From: Gemmatimonadota bacterium
Lineage (GTDB): Bacteria > Latescibacterota > UBA2968 > GCA-2709665
Reading direction: 5' to 3'
Assembly: GCA_028874335.1 (NCBI GenBank)
Contig: JAPPJY010000077.1
Coordinates: 1 to 64,000 of the forward strand
DNA length: 64,000 nucleotides
The notes beneath the pieces were generated by a model. That model saw only the letters and a list, made by a program, of their open reading frames with translations, was not told the DNA's origin and searched no databases. Made by a program: the position numbers and the translations under genes. This document shows, one piece after another, positions 44,269 through 53,941 of this stretch (position 1 is its first letter; each line of letters begins with the position of its first letter).

Positions 44269-44460
44269 CATGCTCTGTCCATTCGTTTGCGCGATACAGG
44301 CCGGCATGAATGGATGGCGAGAGAGAATTTCCTTGTGCCCAAAGTACGGAGATATATCTTCCGCTGCGGGGCGCGGGGCTGAAACCGACAGGAGAGGCGG
44401 GCGTCAAAGGAAGTGCCGGCAACCGGCCGTTTTTTTCCTCCGTGACGCAGTTCAGTTTCA

Positions 44461-46242
44461 ATGGCTGACCGAACAGGATGGAGAGTATTGATTCTCCTCA
44501 GAACCGTCTTCGTCGTGGTCTTTTTCGTGTTTCCCGGCGCCCTGTCCGCGCAGGATCCGGATTCCGTCATTGTAGATGCGGTTGCAATCGAAGGCAATCG
44601 TGCGATTTCCGACAAAGATCTCAAGCTCCTGATGTTTACGCGGGCGAACCCCTGGTACGAGATTTTTCCGGGCGTAGACGTCCGGCAGTTCAATCCCGCG
44701 GTGTTTCGATCCGATGTCGAACGCATCCTGGCGCGTTACGAAGACCAGGGCTATTTTGAGGCTGTCGTGGACACGGTCGTCGACCGGTATCGCCCTGGTT
44801 TCGTACGCATCCGGCTCCGCATTAGTGAAGGAGAGCCTGTCGTCGTCTCCAGCGTCCGGCTGAAGGTCCTGCCGGGAGATGCCTGGCAGGACAGCACGCG
44901 ACTGCAGGCAGCGTTGATCACAAGAACGGACCGTCCACTGACCCGGATGAGCCGTGAGTCGGATCTGAAGAAGATCGCGGAGATACTTCAGAACGATGGG
45001 CACCCCTTTGCCAGGGCTGCCGCTGACGTGGCCGTGCTTGACAAACGCGCCGATGTGACGTATCGGGTGACCCCCGGTCCGAAATGCCGGTTTGGAAAGA
45101 TAGAGATTTCGGGAAACAGAACGGTTTCGGACGATCTGATCCTGAGGGGCCTGACCTTCAGGACAGGAGAAGCCTACCGCAGGAAGGACCTCTCGAACAG
45201 CCGGCTTCAGCTTTACCGGTCGGAGGCGTTCCGTTCGGTATCCCTCGGCATACCGGACACGGTCGCCCGTACGAGTCCCGTGGATGTGTCCGTTCTGGTG
45301 CGGGAAAGACCGGCCAGGAGTCTGAAACTGGGCGCCGGTTTCGATACCGAAGAGCAGTTGCGGGGATTGCTGGCATGGCGGCACCGGAGTTTTCTGGGCG
45401 GAGGCGCGCGCCAGCTGACTGCCGAATCTTCTGCGTCGGCACTGGAGGCGCGAGCGAGGATTGCCGTCAGGCAGCCATATATACTCGGAAGCAGGACGTG
45501 GCTGGAGATGACCGGATTCGTGGAGCAGGAACGACCCGAGGAGATCCGTGTGAAGCGGGCAGGGGCAAGCGCGGCGCTGGAACGGACTTTCCGGGCGACC
45601 GGACGCGTCGTCTTTCAGGTGAGGACCGAGGTTGTTGATTTTGATCCGGACAGCACGCGCACGACGTTTTCGTTAGAGTACCTGGAAGACAGGCGGGACG
45701 ATTATTTCGATCCGACACGGGGTCTGTTGGCTGAACTCGCGGTGAAGGCGTCGGGTTATAGAGACTTTTTCAAAGTGTCGGGCGAGTGTCGCTGGTACAG
45801 AAAGATCCTCTGGAAGAGCGTGCTGGCCCTCAGGGTATCGGGGGGGATGATTCTGAGTCGGAGGCACGCGGATTCGATCCCAAATTTCGAGCGCTTTTTC
45901 GCGGGCGGCGCCAGCAGTGTAAGAGGATGGAGACTCAACAGGCTTGGGCCGCGCGGTCCCTCCGACCTGCCGGTGGGCGGCCTGAGCCATCTGGAAGGAA
46001 GCGTCGAAGTTCGTACCCGTCTGTTTTCCGGTCTGGGAATGGCCGTATTCACGGATGCCGGCAACGTGATGAGCGACAGGCTTGGAGCCTTCGACCCAGG
46101 CCGTTTACGTGTGGCCGTCGGCGTCGGATTGCGTTATCTGAACCCAATCTGCCCTGCGCGTCTCGACGTCGCGTTCCGACTCTCCGACGATCCCTCACAG
46201 CCAGACCGTCAGATCCATTTCAGCCTGGGTCAGGCGTTTTGA
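44461..46242 (+). CDS. Omp85-family outer membrane assembly protein, TamA-like
   Basis: A 593-residue protein with a signal peptide (LRTVFVVVFFVFPGALSAQ). About three POTRA domains follow (starting VDAVAIEGNRAISDKDL near residue 39, the third at CRFGKIEISGNRTVSDDLIL near 217). A C-terminal 16-stranded beta barrel from about residue 290 carries the RFFAGGASSVRGW lid-loop motif near residue 478 and ends in aromatic phenylalanine (FSLGQAF). The immediate downstream tamB-like gene identifies it as the outer membrane half of the translocation and assembly module, or a paralogue of BamA. The ATG at 44461 follows directly on the signal sequence frame. Confidence 0.88.
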   Translation: MADRTGWRVLILLRTVFVVVFFVFPGALSAQDPDSVIVDAVAIEGNRAISDKDLKLLMFTRANPWYEIFPGVDVRQFNPAVFRSDVERILARYEDQGYFEAVVDTVVDRYRPGFVRIRLRISEGEPVVVSSVRLKVLPGDAWQDSTRLQAALITRTDRPLTRMSRESDLKKIAEILQNDGHPFARAAADVAVLDKRADVTYRVTPGPKCRFGKIEISGNRTVSDDLILRGLTFRTGEAYRRKDLSNSRLQLYRSEAFRSVSLGIPDTVARTSPVDVSVLVRERPARSLKLGAGFDTEEQLRGLLAWRHRSFLGGGARQLTAESSASALEARARIAVRQPYILGSRTWLEMTGFVEQERPEEIRVKRAGASAALERTFRATGRVVFQVRTEVVDFDPDSTRTTFSLEYLEDRRDDYFDPTRGLLAELAVKASGYRDFFKVSGECRWYRKILWKSVLALRVSGGMILSRRHADSIPNFERFFAGGASSVRGWRLNRLGPRGPSDLPVGGLSHLEGSVEVRTRLFSGLGMAVFTDAGNVMSDRLGAFDPGRLRVAVGVGLRYLNPICPARLDVAFRLSDDPSQPDRQIHFSLGQAF

Positions 46243-46311
46243 GTTGTCGCGAGAGGCGGGAATGAGGCCATACGCACGCTTGAAGCAACTGTCGTCACAC
46301 GCCGATACAGC

Positions 46312-49300
46312 ATGCCGGACAGGAGCCCCTTGGCAAGCATAGTCAAAATAGCCGTTCTGCTCTCGGCCGTTGCGGTCGTGATCGTCGGAGTGGGTTTGCT
46401 CGCGCTGACAACGGGTCACGCGAACCCGTATCTGCGCGCTTACGTGCAGCAGCGGCTCGCCCGGGATCTGGGCATGGCGGTGGATATCGGTCGACTGCAC
46501 GGCAACCCATTGAATGGATTCCGGCTGGATCACGTGCGGCTTGGCACGGAACAGGATCCATTGGTCGTCGTAGACGCGGTAGAAGCCCGATATCGGCCTT
46601 CGGCGTTGTTGAGGCGAACGATTCTTGTCGACGAATTCCTGCTGACCGCCCCGAAGGTCCGGTTTACGGCAGGCGCGGCCGCCGCGGATTCTGCTTCCGG
46701 CCTGCTGCCCGAATCGGACCCGCAATGGTGGAAAAAGGGGCCGAAATGGGAGATCCACATCCGCCATGTGGAGGTCGTGGACGGCAGGATTGATCTGAAT
46801 GCCCCCGGAAGAATCGACAGCCTTGATATGGTAATGGGACTTCGAGCCGGCCCGGCAGGTTACGAATTGGCGCTGCGCCGTTTGCGCTCCCTCGTTTTCG
46901 ATCCTCCGATCGTGATACGGGATCTGTCGGGTGTGACGCTGCTGGCGGATGGCAGGTTGACGCTCGCCGGGCTCCGGCTGCACACAGCGGGGTCCGGTGT
47001 CCGCATCGACGGAACGATGACCGGGTTGTCCCAACCCGCGTTTGACTTCATGCTGCGTGCGGATTCGCTCGCGTTTGACGAGTTGGGCCGTGTTCTTCCC
47101 GGTCCGTACCCGACGGGAAGCCTGGCCGCAGGCGGCAGGGTGTGGGGCGACGTGACCCGGGCGAACATGGACCTGAAACTCGACGACGGGTCAACCGTCT
47201 GCGCCCTGTCAGGTCACGTCGACTTCTCGCAGGCCGACGTGGGTTATGACATCCGCGCAAACGCGGCCGGGATCGACCTGATGCGGATCGCCCCCGGGAT
47301 CGGGATTGACGCGCGATTTGACGCGGCAGTTCGTCTATGGGGTCGCGGCCTGGATCCTTTCACTTCTGAAGCCTCCGTCAGCGCGGGACTTTCACGCGCC
47401 ATGCTCTCGGGCGTGGTCGTCGATACGGCAAGTCTGGCCGCGTCGCTCAGAAACGGCAGGGTTGGCATGGACCTCTCCGTGGAGGGGCCTGCCGGAGGCG
47501 TCATTACAAACCTGTCGGTCGAACTGACGGAAGCGGAGCCGCTATATGATCTGAGCTTGCGGGTCGATCGTCTGGACCTGTCCGAATTTCCCGGGGCCGG
47601 CGCTCCGAAGACCCGTCTGACCGGCGGAATCCGGCTTCAGCGTGTGGATGCTGGAGTATGGCGCGGCGGGGCGGCGTTCGACGACGCAAAAATCGAGGGG
47701 TTGCCTGCGGCAACAGGACTCGTGTTCCGCGGGTCGTTCCGTGAGGGTATGGTCAGATTCGATAGCTTGGGGGTGCGCTTGTCGGACGGATACGGCGTGG
47801 TCAGGGGACACGGCCGGATCGACCTCGGGCAGCTGTGGGTCCCCGGTGGGAAACAGCCAGCCTATATTGCGGGTCTGCGCGTGGACGGCGTTTCGGTGGA
47901 TCGGCTACTGGGCCGACCGGGAATCCTGGAGGACGTGTCGCTTCAGATTGGAATTTCCGGCGCGGGATTGCATCCTGATTCAACGCAGGCCAGCGCGGAC
48001 GTGATGCTGACCGCGTCGCGGTTTCTCGGCGGAAAATTGGATAGCGCCAGAGCGAGCCTGGTTCAACAGGGTCGCCGTACGATCGTGGATCGGCTGTTTC
48101 TGGCCGGTACCCGAGCGCGCATGGAAGGAAATGGCTGGATCGTCCCGGGTGACAGCCTGGACATCCGCGCGAAGGGTCGGGTCCACGATCTCAGTACACT
48201 TGACAGTGTAATCGGTCAGGGACTTTCCGGATCGCCGGCTTCATTTTCGGCCGGCATCCGCGGCGCCTGGACGAAGCGCCTTGTCACGGCGGACCTGCTG
48301 GCAGACAGCGTTCATTACCTGAGCGTCCCGATCCATGGGGTCAAACTGGGAATGACGGGGCCGGAACTGCAACGGGGGGATTTGGAAATCCGTGCGGATT
48401 CTCTTGTGTGGGGTGGACGTACGGTCTACGACGTGTCTGCGGACATTGGGCTGAATCGAGACGGGATTTCATTTGTCATGGGCAGCCGTCCGGACGAAAT
48501 CGATCAACTCCACCTCAGGGGCGGCGCAGCCTGGGCGGACAGTTTGTACGTCCTCGAGCTGGACTCCCTCGCGGTTGGCGTGGGCGGCGTGTCTCTGTCC
48601 AGCGATGGCGCCTCTCAAATAACGTACCGCCCCCGGGCAGGCGTGTTCGTGGAGCGTTTCCGCCTGGTCGGGGACGGCGGAGCGATTCAGGCGCATGGAC
48701 ACAGCGGCAGCGGGAACGGTGTGGTTGTGAGTCTCATCGACGTGGACCTGGAGATCTGGTCCGGTTTTCTGCGGATGGCAGGCGAATTGAGCGGGATGCT
48801 TACGGGTACAATCGCGCTGTCCGGCACAATGGAGAACCCGCATGTGGAAACAGAGTTTAGTTTTCGCGACGGAGCCGTCGGGGGCGTCCGTCTGAAAGAA
48901 GCATCGGGAACCGCAGGATATCGAAACAGTCGCACAACCGTGGACCTGAGACTGGTGCAGTCTCACGGACGGGAGGCTGCGGCGAACGGGCAGTTTCCCC
49001 TGGATCTGTCGTCAAGCGATCCGGGTGATCTGTTTCCACCGGGGCCCGTCGACCTGTCGTTGAAATCAGCGGGAGTCGATCTGAACTTCCTGCCCCACGT
49101 ATTCCCGGCCGTCCAGGACGCGCAGGGCACTCTGGCGGTCGACCTCACGGTGAAAGGGACGCCGAAGCGGCTTCTCAAGAGTGGATGGCTGACGCTGCGC
49201 GACGGTAAGGCCCGGATCGTGCCTTTGAACACGGACTTTGACCAGGCAGAAGCGGATCTGAAGTTTGACGGGAACCGGATCGTACTCGATCGCTTCGAGA

Positions 49301-50343
49301 CCGGCGGGAAGAAGACCAGGGTTACGCTGACGGGCGAGGTTGCATTGGACGGATTCGACGTGGAACGCTATAACCTTACGTTGAATGCGAACGAGTTCGA
49401 AGCGGTCGACCTGGCCTCGCTCAAAGCCACCCTCAACGCCCACCTTCAACTGAAGGGGGATCTCGAGGCGGGGCAGCTGGATGGCAGGGTAGCCTTGTCC
49501 CGTGCCGTTCTCAGGCTGTCCGACTTCATCGAATACCCGACCGACGTCGGCTGGATGTCGTCGCCGCTTTTCGAGAATCTGGTCTCCGACGTCCGGGTAT
49601 CGGCTTCTCGAAACGTCTGGATCCGCGACCGGGAGTTGAACGTCGAGATCTCCGGGGACGTGGATCTGGTTAAGGACAAGGAGGGGATCAGGCTTTACGG
49701 GTCTCTCGACAGCAGACAGGGGCGGTACGAGTTTCAGAATACGAGCTTCGCGATCGACCGTGGAGAAATCAACTTCCGCGGCAGCGCCGACATCAACCCG
49801 GATCTCTACATTATAGCAACCCGCAGGATCAGGTTGGTTTCCAATGAGAACGCGGTGATCAGCGTCGTTGTGGGGGGGACGCTCCTGGAACCCAGTATTT
49901 CCCTCGAAAGCGACACCACCCCGGCCATGGACGAATCGGACATCCTTTCGTACCTCTTGATCGGCAGGCCGGCCGACGACGTGTCCGGGTTGATGAGCGG
50001 GGAAGGCGGGGCCGGGAGCCGCCTGGAGGGTCAGGCCGCCGTCCTTGTGCTCGGCGTTGCTGCGAACCAGCTGAAGCGTTCGATCGGCCGGAGATTGAAC
50101 CTTGACGTCGTGGAGATCGATCTGGGTCTTGGAACCTCGGCAACCCGGGTCCGGGCGGGTAAGTATTTCGGGTCCCGGTTCTTCGTCAGCTACGCGCAGG
50201 ACGTTTCCGAGGCGAGGGGCAGGGAGGTCGTAGTCGAATACGAACTGTTGCCCAACGTAACGCTGGAAGCGCAGCAGCGGGAGGGAAACGAGCGGGAACG
50301 GGACCGGAGTTCACTCGGGATCTTCTGGAAGAAGGAGTGGTGA
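46312..50343 (+). CDS. tamB: TamB/AsmA-like translocation and assembly module protein
   Basis: A 1343-residue protein with one N-terminal membrane anchor (VKIAVLLSAVAVVIVGVGLL) and a very long repetitive beta-rich body that should form a hydrophobic groove across the periplasm. The C-terminal DUF490 domain (about 1000-1343) includes FENLVSDVRVSASRNVWIRD, INFRGSADINPDLYIIATR, ILSYLLIGRPADD and LGTSATRVRAGKYFGS, and ends LGIFWKKEW. TamB-type proteins carry phospholipid or assist outer membrane insertion with TamA. It follows the tamA-like gene by 69 bases. Confidence 0.9.
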   Translation: MPDRSPLASIVKIAVLLSAVAVVIVGVGLLALTTGHANPYLRAYVQQRLARDLGMAVDIGRLHGNPLNGFRLDHVRLGTEQDPLVVVDAVEARYRPSALLRRTILVDEFLLTAPKVRFTAGAAAADSASGLLPESDPQWWKKGPKWEIHIRHVEVVDGRIDLNAPGRIDSLDMVMGLRAGPAGYELALRRLRSLVFDPPIVIRDLSGVTLLADGRLTLAGLRLHTAGSGVRIDGTMTGLSQPAFDFMLRADSLAFDELGRVLPGPYPTGSLAAGGRVWGDVTRANMDLKLDDGSTVCALSGHVDFSQADVGYDIRANAAGIDLMRIAPGIGIDARFDAAVRLWGRGLDPFTSEASVSAGLSRAMLSGVVVDTASLAASLRNGRVGMDLSVEGPAGGVITNLSVELTEAEPLYDLSLRVDRLDLSEFPGAGAPKTRLTGGIRLQRVDAGVWRGGAAFDDAKIEGLPAATGLVFRGSFREGMVRFDSLGVRLSDGYGVVRGHGRIDLGQLWVPGGKQPAYIAGLRVDGVSVDRLLGRPGILEDVSLQIGISGAGLHPDSTQASADVMLTASRFLGGKLDSARASLVQQGRRTIVDRLFLAGTRARMEGNGWIVPGDSLDIRAKGRVHDLSTLDSVIGQGLSGSPASFSAGIRGAWTKRLVTADLLADSVHYLSVPIHGVKLGMTGPELQRGDLEIRADSLVWGGRTVYDVSADIGLNRDGISFVMGSRPDEIDQLHLRGGAAWADSLYVLELDSLAVGVGGVSLSSDGASQITYRPRAGVFVERFRLVGDGGAIQAHGHSGSGNGVVVSLIDVDLEIWSGFLRMAGELSGMLTGTIALSGTMENPHVETEFSFRDGAVGGVRLKEASGTAGYRNSRTTVDLRLVQSHGREAAANGQFPLDLSSSDPGDLFPPGPVDLSLKSAGVDLNFLPHVFPAVQDAQGTLAVDLTVKGTPKRLLKSGWLTLRDGKARIVPLNTDFDQAEADLKFDGNRIVLDRFETGGKKTRVTLTGEVALDGFDVERYNLTLNANEFEAVDLASLKATLNAHLQLKGDLEAGQLDGRVALSRAVLRLSDFIEYPTDVGWMSSPLFENLVSDVRVSASRNVWIRDRELNVEISGDVDLVKDKEGIRLYGSLDSRQGRYEFQNTSFAIDRGEINFRGSADINPDLYIIATRRIRLVSNENAVISVVVGGTLLEPSISLESDTTPAMDESDILSYLLIGRPADDVSGLMSGEGGAGSRLEGQAAVLVLGVAANQLKRSIGRRLNLDVVEIDLGLGTSATRVRAGKYFGSRFFVSYAQDVSEARGREVVVEYELLPNVTLEAQQREGNERERDRSSLGIFWKKEW

Positions 50344-50414
50344 ATCGCCCGTGGGCTTCGAAGCAGGAATCCACCCGGTTGGATCTCGCAGATCAATCAT
50401 GGAGGGTGTACATC

Positions 50415-51212
50415 ATGGACTTGAAAAATGCGAAGGAGCAGTATCAGGCATACGGCTATTTCATTGCGGATGACGCGGTCGACCCGGAGATGCTGGGACC
50501 GCTTCTGGACGCCACGCGACGCGTAAAGGCGAAGACGCGTACCCGGGAGGTCGATATCTACACGCACCGGACTCCGGAAGGAGAGCCATGGGCGATCAGG
50601 GGCTTGTTCGCTCCCGAATTCAAAGAACCGGTTTTTGCGGAGTATCTGATGTCTCAACCGGTGATGCAATACGTAGAGCCGTTTCTCGGCGCCGATTTGC
50701 GCCTGGGCGGCGTGCTCATTTTCACATCACCCGACGAAGTGGACTGGAGCGGCGGTTGGCACCGGGATTTCGGCGGCAACGAGCGGGACGGGTCCTACGA
50801 GGTGGAAATGGAAATACTCAACCGGCCGATGGTGTCGTTGAAATGGCACCTGGCGCTGGTTGACGATTCCTGCCTTCAATTGGTGCCGGGCAGCCACCGG
50901 CGGTACCGTACGGATGAGGAGCGGGATCGCCTGTTGAAGAATCGGCACGCCGATATCTCAACGCAGGAAGTGATGCACCTGAAGGCGGGGCAGACGATTT
51001 TCTGGAGCGGCAATGCGGTTCATCGCGGGATCTACAAGACAAGGCCAGAGAGATTGACACTGGCCGGGAGCTGGAATAAACACAATCCGGACGAGAAACC
51101 GCAGGAAACGGACGGGCGCGTGAAATGGATGCTCGCGAACAATGTGCGTGGGTTTCTGCCGGAGCGGATGCATACAGCGTATGACCGGTGGAGAGCATTG
51201 CAACTGGGATGA
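50415..51212 (+). CDS. Phytanoyl-CoA dioxygenase family (PhyH) Fe(II)/2-oxoglutarate oxygenase
   Basis: A 265-residue double-stranded beta-helix protein. The iron ligands are visible as GGWHRDFGGNERDG (HxD) near residue 117 and the distal histidine in SGNAVHRGIYKT near residue 205; the following arginine region (RPERLTLAG) would bind 2-oxoglutarate. LVPGSHRRY is a typical PhyH segment. The ATG at 50415 is nine bases after GGAGG; the frame is open a little further up. The natural substrate is unknown. An amidohydrolase-like gene follows 50 bases later. Confidence 0.85.
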   Translation: MDLKNAKEQYQAYGYFIADDAVDPEMLGPLLDATRRVKAKTRTREVDIYTHRTPEGEPWAIRGLFAPEFKEPVFAEYLMSQPVMQYVEPFLGADLRLGGVLIFTSPDEVDWSGGWHRDFGGNERDGSYEVEMEILNRPMVSLKWHLALVDDSCLQLVPGSHRRYRTDEERDRLLKNRHADISTQEVMHLKAGQTIFWSGNAVHRGIYKTRPERLTLAGSWNKHNPDEKPQETDGRVKWMLANNVRGFLPERMHTAYDRWRALQLG

Positions 51213-51262
51213 ATGCCGTCAATCTGTGAATGAACGCGAAGGAGACAAAAGGAGGGCAAAGC

Positions 51263-52021
51263 ATGGCGATTACGGGCGATTTCGAGGCCTATCTGGCGGA
51301 AGATTGGTACGGCCGCCCCATGTCCGTCGCCGCACTGCTGGAGTGCGAGGCGGAAGCGGACATCGATATGGCGGTGGTCATGCCCGACGCGAAGGAGGAC
51401 CCGGATAACGACGGGCTGCTGGAACGGACCGGAGACCATCCGAACCTGCTGCCCTGCGTGATGATGAATCCGCATTGGGGTGATCGTGGCGTTGCGCTGC
51501 TGAGGGACTACGTGTCCCGTGGCGCTCAGGGCATGAAGCTGATGGGCGCGATCCACAAGTTCGAGGTGGACGATCCGATGGTCTTTCCCTTCGTGGACGC
51601 CGCACAGGAACTGGGTATCGTGATTTCGATCCATACCGGGGTGGAAAACTGCAGCGCGGATCGGGCAGCGGCGATCGCGGAACGCGCTCCGGAAACGGCG
51701 ATCATCCTCGATCATATGGGTTTTCCGGACCATTTCGACGCGGCATTGTCCGTGTGCGTGCAAAATCAGAACGTATTCATGGGCACGACCATTCTGCGTT
51801 TTCACAAACGCTGGTCGGACAACCCGGAGGAGACCGTTCCCGTGGAGGTCAGAACGGCCGTCGAGACGTTGGGACCGGAACGGGTGGTCTTCGGCTCCAA
51901 TCTGCCGGAATATCGGCCCATCCAGGTGAAGCGGGCGATCCAGCGGCTGCAACTGGGGGAGGATGCCGAACGGCTGATTTTCGGGGAGAACCTGGCGAGA
52001 ATCTACGGGCTTTCGGGATAG
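51263..52021 (+). CDS. Amidohydrolase-2-like protein with altered metal site
   Basis: A 252-residue TIM-barrel protein similar in outline to the amidohydrolase at 35783 (GAQGMKLMGAIHKFEVDD; ISIHTGVENCSADRA; AIILDHMGFPDHFDAAL; RVVFGSNLPEYRPIQ; IFGENLARIYGL). The N-terminal HxH metal motif is missing: the equivalent stretch reads ITGDFEAYLAEDW. The C-terminal metal aspartate (GTDGPY type) is asparagine (GSNLPEY). Two histidines remain. It may bind one metal differently or have lost hydrolase activity. AGGAGG lies seven bases before the ATG at 51263. Probably cotranscribed with the dioxygenase. Confidence 0.72.
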   Translation: MAITGDFEAYLAEDWYGRPMSVAALLECEAEADIDMAVVMPDAKEDPDNDGLLERTGDHPNLLPCVMMNPHWGDRGVALLRDYVSRGAQGMKLMGAIHKFEVDDPMVFPFVDAAQELGIVISIHTGVENCSADRAAAIAERAPETAIILDHMGFPDHFDAALSVCVQNQNVFMGTTILRFHKRWSDNPEETVPVEVRTAVETLGPERVVFGSNLPEYRPIQVKRAIQRLQLGEDAERLIFGENLARIYGLSG

Positions 52022-52024
52022 CCG

Positions 52025-52786
52025 TCAGTCCACGCACTGAAACGCGCGCTGCAGGGCGTCGAAGTGGAGGTCCGACGACGCGAGGGTGGGTTCCGGCGCG
52101 GCCCTTGCGCAGTATAATTCCTCGAAGTCCACCGGCCTGCCCGAAAGGTACCGCAGGCGTATACGCAGCACTTTCAGGATGGCCGCACCGGCGGCATAGT
52201 CCCATATCGATGCGTGGTCGAACGCGCCCACCGCGGAGCCCCTGGCAACGTAACACAGATGGGCGGCCGCGGACCCGAGACTGAGGGTTTTGCCGGGGTA
52301 GTCGATCCTGAGACGTTTGAATGCGCCTTCGCTGACCAGCAGCAGCGCGTTGGCGTCCAGTTCGGGCTTTGGTGGCGCGAGCGCGCGGCCGTTGTAGAAG
52401 GCGCAAGCGCCGTCCGCGTAGTAGACGTCTCCGAGGACCGGAAGGATGAATGCGCCCATGGTCGGCTCGCCATTTTCGAATGCGCCGATGGAGACGCCCC
52501 AGACCGGCAGGCCGTGAATGAACGCGCGCGTTCCGTCGATTGGATCGATCGCCCAGACGACAGGCGACGACGGCATCGGATTGGCGCCCTCTTCGCCCAG
52601 TATCGCATCGTTCGGTCGCCTGGACTCGATCTCTCTTCTGAGAAAGGTTTCAACGTCCACGTCCGCCTGAGTGACCCAGGAATTGTCGGCCTTGAGCGTG
52701 CCTTCCGTCCTGCCGAAGTGGGATAGCGCGATTCCACCGGCCTCGCGGGCAATTTCCAGAATCCATTTGATGTCGATTGGCGTCAC
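52025..52786 (-). CDS. Inositol monophosphatase-family phosphatase
   Basis: A 253-residue Mg2+-dependent phosphatase of the IMPase/HisN group. Motif 1 is ILGEEGANPM, motif 2 is VVWAIDPIDGTRAFIHGLPV and motif 3 is ASIWDYAAGAAILK; all metal-binding acidic residues are present. The substrate could be inositol phosphate, histidinol phosphate or another sugar phosphate. The GTG at 52786 follows AGGAGG closely and starts just before IDIKWILEIAREAG. It is convergent with the amidohydrolase-like gene (three bases apart) and divergent from the dehydrogenase downstream. Confidence 0.87.
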   Translation of the reverse strand: MTPIDIKWILEIAREAGGIALSHFGRTEGTLKADNSWVTQADVDVETFLRREIESRRPNDAILGEEGANPMPSSPVVWAIDPIDGTRAFIHGLPVWGVSIGAFENGEPTMGAFILPVLGDVYYADGACAFYNGRALAPPKPELDANALLLVSEGAFKRLRIDYPGKTLSLGSAAAHLCYVARGSAVGAFDHASIWDYAAGAAILKVLRIRLRYLSGRPVDFEELYCARAAPEPTLASSDLHFDALQRAFQCVD

Positions 52787-53068
52787 GCTGCCTCCTAAGC
52801 AGTTGAAGTGGTACCCTGGTCGGATTGAAGATATACACAAACGAACCTTGAAACAATCGTCGCATCACGGCCGGGACGATGGGTATTGCGCCTGCGGCGG
52901 GGAGGCGCTATCTTCAGGATTCGCGCCCTCTCAGTCAGAGCTGATGCTGCTTCCGCTACCTCGTGATCGCATGGTTCGAATCGCGTGAATCATCTCCCGG
53001 CAATTCAGGGGGCGAACGTCGGGTTTTGTTTGTCAGGCCAATTCCACGCCGGAGGATCTGTCCGCGCA

Positions 53069-53812
53069 ATGGGAAAGAAGAAGATATTCCTGACCGGCGC
53101 GGCCGGGTCGCTTGGGACCTCTATTCGGTCGCGGATGAGAGCGCGATATGATTTCCGGCTCCTGCTGCACTCGACGGTACCGGACGACGTGCATTCCGAC
53201 GACCAGGTGGTCTTCGGCAGCGTGGCGGACCACGCGGCGATGGTCGAAGCCATGTCTGGTGTGGACGCCGTCGTACACCTGGCGATCCGTCGATGGAGCG
53301 GCATGACCGCCGAAGACGTGGCGAAAGCGACCCTGGAAGTCGACAATCCGGGCGTGTACAATATCCTCGAGGCTGCGCGAATAACCGCAGTGCCTGTCGT
53401 CGTCTTCGCAAGTACCAATCACGTCACGGGTTTATACGAAAAGGAAGGCCTTGTCTCCACACCCGAGAGCCCGGTAAGGCCGGACGGTGTTTACGGCGCC
53501 GGAAAGGCCTTCGGAGAAGCCCTGGGCAGGTTCTATGCGGAACGATACGGGATACGTGTGATCTGCCTTCGGGTGGCGAACTTCAACGGGAAGGACGCGC
53601 CGGGAACACGATATGAGGCCGGATATTCCCGTTGGCTGAGTCCGAGGGACCTGGCGCAGCTGGTCTGGAGGTCTGTCGAAGCGGAACACGTCGATTTCGG
53701 GATCTTTTACGGTGTATCGGGCGGCAGCGAGAAGAAGTGGGATCTCTCGAACGCGAGGGAGTTGCTGGGCTACATACCCGAAGACGATGGGTCTCTTCCT
53801 GAATATGGATGA
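53069..53812 (+). CDS. NAD-dependent sugar dehydrogenase, uronate-dehydrogenase-like
   Basis: A 247-residue extended-SDR protein. It opens KKIFLTGAAGSLGTSIR, has DAVVHLAIRRWSG, NILEAARITAVPVVVFAS, and the catalytic Tyr-Lys in PDGVYGAGKAFGEALG. The string FASTNHVTGLY closely resembles the substrate-binding segment of uronate dehydrogenases (Udh), which oxidise galacturonate or glucuronate to an aldarolactone. A lactonase and an aldarate-dehydratase-like gene lie within 10 kb, which supports the assignment. The ATG at 53069 is placed directly before the Rossmann fold. The 280 bases upstream hold the divergent promoters and no gene. Confidence 0.75.
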   Translation: MGKKKIFLTGAAGSLGTSIRSRMRARYDFRLLLHSTVPDDVHSDDQVVFGSVADHAAMVEAMSGVDAVVHLAIRRWSGMTAEDVAKATLEVDNPGVYNILEAARITAVPVVVFASTNHVTGLYEKEGLVSTPESPVRPDGVYGAGKAFGEALGRFYAERYGIRVICLRVANFNGKDAPGTRYEAGYSRWLSPRDLAQLVWRSVEAEHVDFGIFYGVSGGSEKKWDLSNARELLGYIPEDDGSLPEYG

Positions 53813-53941
53813 ATGGCAGAGCGGGCCCGGTTCACCAGTCCGAATATGTGCGACAGAGCGCCGACGTCACGAGAGCGTCGCGCGCCGGTTCCCGCACCGT
53901 CAGGCCAATGTTGAGATAATCGTCGAGAAAGGGAATGTGGA

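Noticed and set aside
52960..52990. Possible tRNA T-loop (GGTTCGAATC)
   Set aside because: Flanking bases do not form the T stem, and no acceptor stem or anticodon arm is present.
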